61,258 nt of DNA from Aureibacter tunicatorum (GCF_036492635.1 NZ_AP025310.1:1-61258); one strand, 5' to 3'. Shown: positions 17,636 through 26,490, counted from the stretch's first letter. A program made the numbers and translations. The notes: generated by a model from the sequence alone, not told the origin.

Positions 17636-18173
17636 TATTGTTAAATTTTTAAACAATTTCTTTCTAGCTGAAATAAGTACAAAACAAGCAAAATTAAAAC
17701 CTGACTTGAATGAGTACAACATGAAATTGAATCATATGAATTCACAGTGTATCGATGAGTTAAATAATTCATTTGGTTTGATTCCAATAAATAAATTAAA
17801 AGACTCAGAATACTATAAAAAATGGGAAAATGGTTTTGATTATAAACCACGTATAATATTTAAAATAAGTCATTATAAAAATGAAAAATATAAAGATTTA
17901 TACTTAGCTTATATTTCAATATCTAACCCAGACAAAGTATTTAATTTAAAATATTTTGATTGTTTTTTTATTGCTAAAATAGAAAATCAATATAAGATTG
18001 TTCGTAAATATTTTGTTCACAAAAATAGGGAAAATAATGAGGTATCTTGGAACCCTCATAATGGGGATAAGGATATTGATTTTTATTCTGCAGGTGATTT
18101 AATCTCCTGTGAGCGATATATTGAGCCAAGTCGATGTGAATTCTCTATGAAAGATTACCTAGAAGATAAATAA
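17628..18173 (+). CDS. Candidate immunity protein for toxin 1
   Basis: A 181-residue protein whose start overlaps the last 8 bases of the toxin gene in another frame, so translation is coupled. It shares the low GC of the toxin's C-terminal module. A helical N-terminus is followed by a beta-rich half (DLYLAYISISNP, YFDCFFIAKIENQYKIV), a layout compatible with NTF2-like immunity folds, though I cannot name the family with confidence. Position directly after a polymorphic toxin and before a strong terminator is the main evidence that it neutralises the C-terminal nuclease. Confidence 0.6.
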   Translation: MNNIVKFLNNFFLAEISTKQAKLKPDLNEYNMKLNHMNSQCIDELNNSFGLIPINKLKDSEYYKKWENGFDYKPRIIFKISHYKNEKYKDLYLAYISISNPDKVFNLKYFDCFFIAKIENQYKIVRKYFVHKNRENNEVSWNPHNGDKDIDFYSAGDLISCERYIEPSRCEFSMKDYLEDK

Positions 18174-18194
18174 TCAAAGTTTATTGCAAATACC

Positions 18195-18227
18195 AAAAAT
18201 CCCGTTGCTCACGCCTCGGGATTTTTT
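18195..18227 (+). terminator. Intrinsic terminator of the toxin 1 / immunity unit
   Basis: AAAAATCCCG (18195-18204) pairs with CGGGATTTTT (18217-18226), and the 3' arm runs into TTTTTT. It lies about 20 bases after the immunity gene. A textbook stem and U-tract. Confidence 0.9.
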
Positions 18228-18683
18228 GTTTACACATTACTATAAAACAATATGTAAAGCATTGATTTTCAGTCTTAATCCAAAGTATATGCTCATATAC
18301 TTCGAATTGATATTTAATGCTGCAAGATTGTTGGCTATTGATATGGGAAAACTATGAATGTAAATGGGTATTTAATTAAGTCCTCTTTTGCATTTCCTCC
18401 GAAGGAAAACAGAATGGTAAAAACCAACTCGTGATAATGTTTAAAAATTAAAAAGCCTAAAATCCCCCCTTTTCAGGAAGAGTTTTAGGCTGATTGGCAA
18501 ATCAAAAAATGATGCTACATTCCAGGGATTGTTTATGCTAGGCACCTAAGCAAAATTATTTTGCTATATTAATTTTAAGGGTATTTATTTGATCATCTCT
18601 TTTGTCCCTCTTCAAAGGAGGACCTTGTTATTTATTAGCTTAAATACTGTAAATGTATTTTAATCAACGGATTGACTCATTTG
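18228..18683. other. Intergenic region with a minus-strand terminator
   Basis: AGCCTAAAA (18454-18462) and TTTTAGGCT (18483-18491) pair over a 20-base loop. Read on the minus strand the stem is followed by TTTTTAATTTTT, so it should end the spike/prolyl-hydroxylase transcript. A small AGCAAAA/TTTTGCT hairpin lies near 18549-18565. No reading frame worth calling was found in the remaining sequence. Confidence 0.65.
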
Positions 18684-19334
18684 TTATCGGAAACTATTCT
18701 CTCTCAACCAGATATTGCAAGCGTATTTCTTGCCTTCGTACACAGGCAATCCAGTATGCAAAGAATAGGGATGTCTGTTGCCTTTGTCATCGAGATTGAA
18801 GAAAAAGATAGCTTTTCCTTTTTTAGGCTTTACCTTGTACCCTATTTCCGGAAAGTAAGTCTCTCCTCCTTTGTAATCGTCAGTAAGATACACAAGCAAT
18901 GTTCCCCACCTTTGGCCTCCATGCATCAAGGTCTTATCGCTTCCCTCTATATCAAAGGCATCTAAATGCGGCTTGTAATATTGAAAATCCTCATATGACA
19001 CGCATTGAAAAGGCTCTATATTCTCCGCATTGATCTTCATAAGCTTAGCTACTCTATCATAGAGAGGTCTTATACGCTTATTATCCCAACCGTCAAAGAA
19101 AGCGCTGTAGCTTGTTCTTATATCGGAAATGGTTTTTTGATCGCCGCCGGTGAAGCTTCTTTCAAAACTTCCCTGGCTAAGCTTCACAATATAGTCGCAT
19201 TCTTCTTCCGTGAAAAAATCCTCATACACTTTGATCGAGTCTTGATAGATGCATTTCAAGCACTTTTCTTCTGTATTAAACTGGTCCCGATCATGACCGC
19301 ATTCGAGTTTAGGTTGTTGCTCTGCCATATTCAT
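18684..19334 (-). CDS. Prolyl 4-hydroxylase-like 2-oxoglutarate/Fe(II) dioxygenase
   Basis: A 216-residue enzyme of the collagen prolyl 4-hydroxylase catalytic-domain type, which hydroxylates proline using O2, 2-oxoglutarate, Fe(II) and ascorbate-like reductants. The iron ligands are H123 and D125 (PHLDAFD) and H193 (YSLHTGLPV), with K203 (GKKYACNIWLRE) to bind 2-oxoglutarate. The usual GGETYFPEIG and PKKGKAIFFFN stretches are intact. C12, H14, C25 and C28 could form a small zinc site, an unusual extension. The start lies one base after the spike gene's stop, so it is co-translated with a structural gene (alternative start at 19328). There is no signal peptide, so it acts in the cytoplasm before assembly. 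Gly-X-Pro repeats of the fibre and baseplate proteins are the obvious substrates. Confidence 0.88.
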   Translation of the reverse strand: MNMAEQQPKLECGHDRDQFNTEEKCLKCIYQDSIKVYEDFFTEEECDYIVKLSQGSFERSFTGGDQKTISDIRTSYSAFFDGWDNKRIRPLYDRVAKLMKINAENIEPFQCVSYEDFQYYKPHLDAFDIEGSDKTLMHGGQRWGTLLVYLTDDYKGGETYFPEIGYKVKPKKGKAIFFFNLDDKGNRHPYSLHTGLPVYEGKKYACNIWLRENSFR

Positions 19335-19335
19335 A

Positions 19336-20307
19336 TTACATTATTTTCAAACTTCCTTTATTTATATTCACTTCCGATCCGGACATTTTTATATTTGCTC
19401 CACCATTGTCAATAGTTATCTCTGATCCAGTCATTGTAATCGTAGAGTCTTCATTTTCGATAGTAATCGCCCCCTTATTGCTTATCAAAATGTCTGTACC
19501 ATTATCCAAGGCAGTCATTTGTAGATCGCCACCTTTATTCATGTCGATAGTCCATGACTTATCGATTATGAAGCTTATTTTATCTGTATTAGCTATGATG
19601 CTTGATCTGTCTTCTCCTTGCTTAGTTTCCATCGCAAGCTCTGAAGCATCGCCGGATGTTTCCATGCGAATGGAGCTCGACTTGTCGGAAGCCTGATCAG
19701 CTTGAAGAGCTATAGTCGAATCTCCCGACTTGGCGTCCATTTTTATTTTGCTCAGCTTGTCATCTTCATATTGAGAAAGCAATTCGGATGCGGCAGAATC
19801 GCCATTATTTTCCAACATTGCTCTGCTGCCAGGCAGATTACTGAAATCGCCTCCAGACGCATCGGATTTTGGTCTTTTCGAAGCTTCGAGAGTTAGACTG
19901 TTCTCTTTCTCATTTTGAGCCACGATGCTCACCTTGCCTGTCTCAAGGCTTTGGTAAGTATCCGATTTATCCAACGCATTGCTTTCATTCACGCCTATGC
20001 TGACTTTTTCTACAATGCTATAAGATGCGATATGGGCAGAATCCCTGTTGACAAAGTTCACCAATACAGTACTGCCTTCTTTTGGCACTTGGATAAAACT
20101 CGTGGACGGGATATTGTCATTTTCATTATTGCACATTTCTGTTTGCAATTTGACACCATGAATCATCGGTCCCCCGTCCAATGGTTCCACATCGCAAATA
20201 GATCTTTTAAGGTAAACTTTCTTCACCTTGCATATTTTTGAGTATAATTCCTCCTCTTGATTTGCCACCAAATTGACAAATGATTTGAGTGATTCCGTTA
20301 ATGTCAT
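19336..20307 (-). CDS. Central spike protein (gpV/VgrG-like, Afp8-like)
   Basis: A 323-residue spike that should trimerise below the hub. The first 120 residues resemble the OB-fold domain of phage gpV/gp5/VgrG proteins (MIHGVKLQTEM, FIQVPKEGSTVLVNFVN). The C-terminal half, about residues 215-323, is a short-period beta-helix repeat (TIENEDSTITMTGSEITIDN, NIKMSGSEVNINKG) that forms the needle. No lysozyme or effector domain is fused. It is the first gene of a two-gene unit with the prolyl hydroxylase and is transcribed away from a region with phased ATTATCA repeats. Confidence 0.85.
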   Translation of the reverse strand: MTLTESLKSFVNLVANQEEELYSKICKVKKVYLKRSICDVEPLDGGPMIHGVKLQTEMCNNENDNIPSTSFIQVPKEGSTVLVNFVNRDSAHIASYSIVEKVSIGVNESNALDKSDTYQSLETGKVSIVAQNEKENSLTLEASKRPKSDASGGDFSNLPGSRAMLENNGDSAASELLSQYEDDKLSKIKMDAKSGDSTIALQADQASDKSSSIRMETSGDASELAMETKQGEDRSSIIANTDKISFIIDKSWTIDMNKGGDLQMTALDNGTDILISNKGAITIENEDSTITMTGSEITIDNGGANIKMSGSEVNINKGSLKIM

Positions 20308-20744
20308 TGCTCAGAATTTTTAAATTTTCATTTCTTATCCGCTAAAATAACAATGCAATACTCTTCTTTAAAAAATTAAAATTATGGCATATATATGCAG
20401 CACTGTTTCAATAAAAATAACATCTATGATAAAATATTTAAATAGGCCATCAAATATGCCCAAAAAGCTAATTTCAAAAGAAAAATATACTAATATTATT
20501 ATCAATGAAAATGAGTGAATTATCAATGATAATCGCATTTTAAATAAACTTCTGATTGATTATTTTAAGAAATAATTAACAATAAAGGTTTTGGTATAAA
20601 TGAAAAACTTCACTATATTTAACTAAAATATTTAGCTGTTAAATATTTAAGTAACAATAACATATTCTCTCAAACCAAAAGGTAATGTTTTCATAAATGA
20701 CAAATAAAAAAAATCCCATATTAATAACTAACAAACACTGCTAG
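20308..20744. promoter_or_regulatory. Divergent control region with paired ATTATCA repeats
   Basis: ATTATCAATGA occurs at 20498-20508 and 20519-20529, spaced 21 bp, with an inverted ATGATAAT at 20526-20533. The core and spacing match the repeats at 9440-9487, which also separate divergent injection-system genes from a winged-helix module. The rest of the 437 bases is AT-rich, with no frame or hairpin I would call. A shared operator is inferred. Confidence 0.45.
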
Positions 20745-21590
20745 ATGATCACAAAACCAAACTATTATGCCATCATTCCTGCTCAAGTAAGATATGACAA
20801 CAATATCAGCGATAAAGCAAAGCTTCTTTATGGAGAGATAACATCTTTGTCCAACAAGGAAGGGTATTGCTATGCAAGCAATAAATACTTCGCGAACTTA
20901 TACGATTGCAGTGAATCTACGATCAGCAGGCTTATTTCTCAGTTGCACAAATCCAATCACATAGACGTAAGGCTGGAAGCCAATACGAATAGGAAGATCT
21001 TTCTGAAGGATTCAAAAACCGCAGCGAATAATGCAACAGGGGGCAAAGCAGTTTCGAGTAAGCCCCTATGCAAAAATGAAGAGGGGCATAAGCAAAATCA
21101 AACAGGGGGCCTAGGCGTTTTTGAGCAACATAATATTAAAGCTAATAATAAAGAAAATACTAAATCAAATATTTTGCGTCCCGCAACGGATTCAAACATT
21201 AATAATTCATTTAAAGAGAATAATCAAAAAATCGACGGTGATGCATGGAACATGACTGTCCAGTCCTATTTGAATTTTTACGAACGAAATGTGGGGATAA
21301 AACCCAAGTTTGAAGCTAAGGAAGCAGCCAACCTTAAGCGAATTATTTTATTTTTGAAAAACTCCAAAACAAATACTTCTTGGTCTCAAAGCATTGACAG
21401 TTTGAATTTTATTTTTTCCTCATGGGATCAATTGCCTTCATTTTTCAAAGACAGAATGGATGTAAGCAGTATTTATTTCAATATCAACAACATTTTGGCT
21501 TACCTGAAAAACATCAACAAACCTACTCAAAACATGAAATCATCCATTGAGGAAGACTTGGCATATTTCAGACGCAAAAGAATGGAATAA
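20745..21590 (+). CDS. Winged-helix (HTH_36-type) DNA-binding protein, module 2
   Basis: A 281-residue protein, larger paralog of 10533-11042. The N-terminal 90 residues carry the same winged-helix fold (YYAIIPAQVRYD, AKLLYGEITSLSN, GYCYASNKYFANLY, STISRLISQLH). A low-complexity Asn/Lys/Ser linker follows. The C-terminal 110 residues (SYLNFYERNVGIKPKF onward) form an extra helical domain missing from copy 1. Such proteins occur in plasmid replication and phage regulation. It precedes the partner paralog 21667-22479 by 76 bases. Confidence 0.72.
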   Translation: MITKPNYYAIIPAQVRYDNNISDKAKLLYGEITSLSNKEGYCYASNKYFANLYDCSESTISRLISQLHKSNHIDVRLEANTNRKIFLKDSKTAANNATGGKAVSSKPLCKNEEGHKQNQTGGLGVFEQHNIKANNKENTKSNILRPATDSNINNSFKENNQKIDGDAWNMTVQSYLNFYERNVGIKPKFEAKEAANLKRIILFLKNSKTNTSWSQSIDSLNFIFSSWDQLPSFFKDRMDVSSIYFNINNILAYLKNINKPTQNMKSSIEEDLAYFRRKRME

Positions 21591-21666
21591 TTCCAATGTT
21601 TGCACTCATGACTCAAGGTTAACCTATTTCCATATACTCTTTTGAAACACAACAACTAACAATAAT

Positions 21667-22479
21667 ATGGCCACATGCACCCTAGTCAAAAATGAGCAAG
21701 CAATATTGATCGAAAGTCAATATCAATCTCAATCCTTATACCGCATGCTCAAGCAACATTCATCAAATCCTTCTGATGAGCAAATCAACAAAGCTTATGA
21801 TTTGCTTATAGCAAGCATATTGAAATTGTTCATCATGGTCAAAAGACAAAGCTCTTTGCGGTTGGACTGGATTGATTCTCATCAGGAAGAAGACATACAT
21901 CATAAGAGGCTGGTCATTGAAGATATTGTCGATTTATTCAAGTATCACAAGATGATAACATTGGAAGAACTGAACACCATATGGGAAAGAGGCGCCATAG
22001 GCATTTACGGAACGTATATGGGCATTAACAAGTCTGTTGTGCATCATTGGCTAGAATGCTATAAAAAAGAGCGAAACGCCATCCTGAAGAGCCATATACA
22101 CTCATCCCAAACTCAAAGAGTGGACGTTTCCAGCAATGATTCTGATAAAAACTTCAAATCCGCCTACTCGGCGAATCGAAAAAAACTACTGAAAGTATAC
22201 AACAATCTTAAGGAAAACAACGCTTCGAATATCGAAGACATACCAGATAAAGTGGAAGCTACCGGTTTATTTTGGAATATTTGGTATGCGCGCTTCAATA
22301 CAAAAGGATTGATAAGCATGGATCTTGATGAAAAACGCGCGTTATTTTCCAAATTCTCCACTATCTATGGAAAAAGAGCTAAAAGCTATTGTGAGAGATA
22401 CGCGCTCCGCAAAGAACTCATGAACATGATCAATGAGAATATCGACTTAGAGACTTTATTGTCAAAATACGGCTTGTGA
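21667..22479 (+). CDS. Partner protein of the winged-helix module, copy 2
   Basis: A 270-residue protein paralogous to 11042-11758. Shared blocks are VKRQSSLRLDWI (DARRQTSLKLTWL in copy 1), the GAIGIYGTYMGINK segment followed by a helix-turn-helix-like VVHHWLECYKKE, and EATGLFWNIWYARF. No known catalytic motif was seen. The same gene order in both modules implies that the proteins act together. The family is not one I can name. Confidence 0.6.
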   Translation: MATCTLVKNEQAILIESQYQSQSLYRMLKQHSSNPSDEQINKAYDLLIASILKLFIMVKRQSSLRLDWIDSHQEEDIHHKRLVIEDIVDLFKYHKMITLEELNTIWERGAIGIYGTYMGINKSVVHHWLECYKKERNAILKSHIHSSQTQRVDVSSNDSDKNFKSAYSANRKKLLKVYNNLKENNASNIEDIPDKVEATGLFWNIWYARFNTKGLISMDLDEKRALFSKFSTIYGKRAKSYCERYALRKELMNMINENIDLETLLSKYGL

Positions 22480-22587
22480 TTCCTATTCTTCATAAAAACA
22501 AAAATAGGAACCCAAGCAAAATATAAGCTTATTCAATAATCACTATTGAACATAATCAAATGGTTAAAATCAAAGTAGAAAAAGACA

Positions 22588-23817
22588 TCAAAAGGCTGAC
22601 TGTTCAACCGTATTATTCAACTGATTATCCATCCACCATTGTTCAATATCAAGCCATTTTAAATCCTCTTCTGTTCCAAAGTTTTTGATAAGAAACGTGC
22701 CGTAGAGATTCCAACACCTTTGAGGAGCTTTCTCTCTTTTCTCAATAAGTTCCTGCAAGGATTTCTTCTCCTCGGCATTCCCATTTTCTTTTACCCATTC
22801 CACATATTTGGCTTTGAAAGAATCCGGAAACTCTTCGATATACTTCTTTCGAACATCCAAATAATACTTATTGTATAGCTCGGACTTTTCCTTTGCTTGT
22901 TTCTTTTCTTCTTTTTCCTTTTGCTTGAGAGCCTGCTTCCTGATCTTGGACTCTTTCTCTATTTGTTGGCGCTCGAAATCTTTCTTGAAGTCCTCTGAGT
23001 TGATCAATTTAGCCTTATAGGCCTCTGGGTTCTTAATATCGGTACGAGAAGCTATAAGTGCATCTGCATGTTGATCTAAGGAACTTATTTCCTTATTAAG
23101 CATGAGCTCAACTCCTGGCTTCTTCTGCCGTTCGATATAAAATACCAAACCTGTGATTTTTCGTCCCGTTTTGATCTCATCAAAGGATATCAAAATATCC
23201 GAAAATTCATTAATCTCATTGCAAGACTTGTCGATCACATTTTGCTTGAAATTACTCCAGCGATTATGCTTGTTTTCTATCGATAACAAAAACTTCAACT
23301 TATCGACACTAATCTCCCGCTTCCCAATTTTCAAATACTGCTTGCAAAGCTCATAAATTCTCAAGGAATAAGGGTTTTTAAAATTATAAACCGAGTTCAA
23401 GACATAGCTGGTATAGTTGTCTTTCAAGTCAAGCAAAAATTCTCTCACATCGTCTGAGAACTTAATTGAAATATACGACACTCCAGCCTTTCCTGATGAC
23501 TTCTGAATAAAGTTAATTTCTTCCCAAGCTCCGTCATCGCCTTCAACTTCGATTTTCAAATCCATCAACTCTTTCGCAGCTTCCCTGACTTTCTTGTAAT
23601 CATAGCCTTGCAATTTATCGTCAGCTGATTTTCCCAAAACAAGCCTGATAGGCACATCAATAGCCTTCAGAATATGATCTTCCGGCTTAATCATCGCCAT
23701 GGCAAAAATAAGCACCCTTTGCGCATTAAGCGATATATTGGGCTGTCTCGAATTGATGAACTTGTTGGACTTAACTATCTTATAGTCTCTAATATATGAC
23801 TCATGAATTAACGCCAT
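22588..23817 (-). CDS. Replication initiator protein (Rep_3 / RepB type)
   Basis: A 409-residue plasmid replication initiator. The N-terminal 220 residues have the double winged-helix layout of Rep_3 proteins: NISLNAQRVLIFAMAMI near residue 28, YDYKKVREAAKELMDLKIEV around residue 73, NFKNPYSLRIYELCKQYLKIG and a second winged helix at LKFLLSIENKHNRWSNFKQNVIDKS. A Lys/Glu-rich coiled stretch (residues 265-320) and a helical tail follow. The gene reads away from the eight iterons at 23904-24059 located just upstream of its start, the usual arrangement for binding and autoregulation. It indicates autonomous theta-type replication of this molecule. Confidence 0.9.
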   Translation of the reverse strand: MALIHESYIRDYKIVKSNKFINSRQPNISLNAQRVLIFAMAMIKPEDHILKAIDVPIRLVLGKSADDKLQGYDYKKVREAAKELMDLKIEVEGDDGAWEEINFIQKSSGKAGVSYISIKFSDDVREFLLDLKDNYTSYVLNSVYNFKNPYSLRIYELCKQYLKIGKREISVDKLKFLLSIENKHNRWSNFKQNVIDKSCNEINEFSDILISFDEIKTGRKITGLVFYIERQKKPGVELMLNKEISSLDQHADALIASRTDIKNPEAYKAKLINSEDFKKDFERQQIEKESKIRKQALKQKEKEEKKQAKEKSELYNKYYLDVRKKYIEEFPDSFKAKYVEWVKENGNAEEKKSLQELIEKREKAPQRCWNLYGTFLIKNFGTEEDLKWLDIEQWWMDNQLNNTVEQSAF

Positions 23818-23903
23818 TGTAAATACGAATGCTGAAAATATTGAATAAAAATAACTTTACATTGTAAAAATAGGGTAATTATGCTTATAAAACAAGCAGT
23901 CAG

Positions 23904-24059
23904 CGTTAATTTATTAGTCATTAACGTTAATTCGATAGGTAGTTTACGTTAATACAAAAGATAATAACGTTAATTCATTAGACAGTTAACGTTAATTCAT
24001 CAGCACAAAGCGTTAATTCAATAGTCACATAGCGTTAATTTATAAGCATTCAGCGTTAA
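23904..24059. other. Iteron array: plasmid origin of replication
   Basis: CGTTAA (usually inside AGCGTTAATTYR or AACGTTAATTC) starts at 23904, 23925, 23947, 23968, 23990, 24011, 24033 and 24054. The eight copies are spaced alternately 21 and 22 bp, which keeps them on one face of the helix. They lie directly upstream of the Rep gene. This is the classic binding array for a Rep_3 initiator. Confidence 0.9.
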
Positions 24060-24331
24060 TACTTAAGTCTTTTATGCTTGCAACTACTTATAATTCAATA
24101 GGTTATAATGCCCGAAAACAATAAAACAATTAAAACATTAAAACAACAAAACAGGAGAAGATAAATTTTCAATACATTATATACCATATATGATATAATT
24201 ATGATAAAAGTAGACTGTTAAATAGAATGAATTCAGATGAAATTAATGGTATTTTTAATATAAAATATCGTAAATTTATTTTATATAATACTTTTTAGAA
24301 TATTCGTAACTCGAATTCAATTATTTATTAT
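24060..24331. other. AT-rich region beside the iterons
   Basis: Very AT-rich. It contains four closely spaced AAAACA runs between about 24122 and 24150, followed by TATACC/ATATAT tracts. This fits a DNA unwinding element next to the iterons, inferred from position and composition only. No gene was seen. Confidence 0.4.
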
Positions 24332-24778
24332 ATGCAATATAATTTAATTTTAATTATATTTTTTAATCTTTTTGATTCATTAAAAACAGCTAAAGGACAA
24401 ATAGATTTAGATCTATTTTATACTAAAAATAAAATGTCTTTTTCAATAAATGATGTGAAAAAAGCAGAAAAAACGAATTTAAGAAAAGTAAATAACAAAC
24501 TATTTAATGAATTATCAGATTTTCTGAATGGCAATATATTAGAAGCTTATCATTACAGTTTTTTTGATCGCTATGAAGGGATATATATATTTTATATAAA
24601 TGATCATACTACAAGTTACTTTATCGCTTGTAAATTTGAGAATGACCAAATTCAATCAACTCTAAAACTTACGAAAGATCAATGCTATCTAATAAATCAG
24701 AGTGAAAATATGGAAGAGGTTTTGTGTGAAACAATTGCCTCATATATTTTAGGCGACTATAAAATCAAGCAAATATAA
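24332..24778 (+). CDS. Hypothetical protein next to the origin
   Basis: A 148-residue protein I do not recognise. The first 20 residues are hydrophobic (LILIIFFNLFDSL) and may be a weak signal or membrane segment, though a start at an internal Met (MSFSINDVKK) would remove it. The rest is a mixed alpha/beta domain with aromatic residues (YHYSFFDRYEGIYIFYIND). GC content is lower than in the core genes, as in the immunity-type genes at 30-33 kb. It is a lone gene with no clear partner. Confidence 0.45.
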   Translation: MQYNLILIIFFNLFDSLKTAKGQIDLDLFYTKNKMSFSINDVKKAEKTNLRKVNNKLFNELSDFLNGNILEAYHYSFFDRYEGIYIFYINDHTTSYFIACKFENDQIQSTLKLTKDQCYLINQSENMEEVLCETIASYILGDYKIKQI

Positions 24779-24967
24779 TACATGAAAAATCACAATATTA
24801 TTCAAACTCCACGATTATAGTCAAAGATACTACTGTTAGTTATTATGATCAGCAATTAAGAATAATAGAATGAAACTTAGCATAAATCAAAACCATAACT
24901 CATTGATTACGTTATACTTATCATCTAGGGTGATGTAAGTATCATCTATATAAGTGGTTTGGTTACA

Positions 24968-25116
24968 CAAACGCTAATCGCTTAAAAACCCGGACAGGTC
25001 GCCTGCAAGGAACCACGACCACCTGCGGATTTAACACGAAGAGTAGATGTTATTGATTAGCGTTTGACTTATGTATTATTATATCATTAGGGCGGAAATT
25101 ATTCCGCCCTTTTTTA
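24968..25116 (+). ncRNA. Structured small RNA candidate with its own terminator
   Basis: CAAACGCTAATC (24968-24979) and GATTAGCGTTTG (25055-25066) form a perfect 12-bp closing stem around 75 bases of comparatively GC-rich sequence. The interior can fold further (for example GGTCG with CGACC, and CCG with CGG). About 20 bases later comes an ideal intrinsic terminator, AGGGCGGAA (25089-25097) and TTCCGCCCT (25102-25110) with a 4-base loop and TTTTTT, pointing to the plus strand. No reading frame fills it. It does not match tmRNA, SRP RNA or 6S RNA patterns that I know. Its location near the origin would allow a role in copy control, but this is speculative. Confidence 0.65.
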
Positions 25117-25393
25117 TTCTTATAGATTTGTATTCAGTATAAATAGACTATTCAAGTTTAAGCTATTATTATCATTTTTCTTATTAATAAATCAAAGTGC
25201 AATATTTCTTACATGCATTTTTTAGAGATTGTAATTAATGACTTGTTATAGATTATCATTTTGGTGATAAAACATCTTTTTTTTGATGAAAATATTACAT
25301 CTTCCTTTTTGGAGATGGATTTTCAAAGCTTATTTTTCATGATATTATTACATAATTTCGCCTCATTATTTAACTATAACTAATTTATTACAC

Positions 25394-26476
25394 ATGAAAA
25401 ACTTATTTTTTGTAGTCGCAATGTATGCTGCATTGTTCTTATCATCGTGTTCAAACTCATCCGATGAGATAAATGATGATATTCAATCATTAAGTCAGGG
25501 CGATTTTATTTCAGATCAAATGGCAAAGTTGCACGATGCTGGCTTCGATACCAGCAAGCTGGAGTTAAGCCATGATCACTTTGTCTATGATGGAGATATG
25601 TTGATTGGTTTTGATGATGTCGAAGAGGTTGGCTTTCATTCAGTAAGCGATATGATCTTTGGAGATAATTCTCGAGTTAAGCAAAGAATTTATGGAAATG
25701 GAGTGCCTCGACATTTGGTTGATGATGTGAAAATTTACGTTAATTCGGATGTTCCAACTAAATGGAAAAATGCCACAAATAGAGCAATTAGCAAATGGAA
25801 TGCGCTAAATCAAGGCAATTCTAAAATTAAAATCACATTGACTTCAAGTTCGAGTAGCGCTCATATAAGAGTTCAAAAATACTATTCTGATAATAATGTG
25901 CTTGCGAATGCATATAGTGCTACCTCAACCAAAATAGGTTCTCCTATCAGTGTAAATACCAAGTACAATCATTGGACTGAAGACGGACTCACCACCGTTA
26001 TGATGCATGAGTTGGGCCATTGTTTTGGACTTGCTCATACCAATGACAATAGCGAAACGCTTTTAGCAGGAACACCTGCATCCGATAGCCAGTCTATAAT
26101 GAATAGCTCTACAGGGAATTCATATAGACCTTTTTCATTTTATGATAAAAAAGCTGTTGAGATTTTGTATCCAAAAGCTTCCTCTAGTATAAACTTGAGT
26201 ATATCAGGCCCTAGCTCTTATAGAGTTGTGTCAGGTAGAAATTATCATGCTGAATGGATCTTGTCCATAGGCGCAAATTCTGAGGCTCCATATGAGATCA
26301 CATGGTATACTCGAACAGGAAGCACTTGGGTTGAATATTCATCCGCAAAGAATAGCACTACTATAGATAATCAACAATTTCCACGTGTGTCTTATTCTAT
26401 AGATATAAAAGCAGTAGTAAAAGACAAGAATAACAAGACTGGCGAAATAATCAAATCAAATATAAGAGCAAATTAG
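25394..26476 (+). CDS. Secreted lipoprotein zinc metalloprotease
   Basis: A 360-residue protein with a lipoprotein signal (LFLSSCSN, Cys at about residue 19). The extended zinc site HELGHCFGLAH covers residues 205-215 and a Met-turn candidate, SIMNSS, follows at about M236, as in metzincin or M57-type peptidases. The C-terminal 110 residues form a beta-rich, Ig-like domain (SINLSISGPSSYRVVSG) that may bind a substrate. It is probably exported to the outer membrane surface, as usual for Bacteroidota lipoproteins. It is monocistronic, followed by a hairpin. No link to the injection system beyond co-location is visible. Confidence 0.85.
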   Translation: MKNLFFVVAMYAALFLSSCSNSSDEINDDIQSLSQGDFISDQMAKLHDAGFDTSKLELSHDHFVYDGDMLIGFDDVEEVGFHSVSDMIFGDNSRVKQRIYGNGVPRHLVDDVKIYVNSDVPTKWKNATNRAISKWNALNQGNSKIKITLTSSSSSAHIRVQKYYSDNNVLANAYSATSTKIGSPISVNTKYNHWTEDGLTTVMMHELGHCFGLAHTNDNSETLLAGTPASDSQSIMNSSTGNSYRPFSFYDKKAVEILYPKASSSINLSISGPSSYRVVSGRNYHAEWILSIGANSEAPYEITWYTRTGSTWVEYSSAKNSTTIDNQQFPRVSYSIDIKAVVKDKNNKTGEIIKSNIRAN

Positions 26477-26490
26477 TTGTTTTTCAATTG

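Noticed and set aside
23904-24059. Regular repeats as a CRISPR array
   Set aside because: The repeated core is only about 6-10 bases with a 21/22-bp period, far too short for repeats and spacers, and it lies beside a Rep gene, so iterons explain it.
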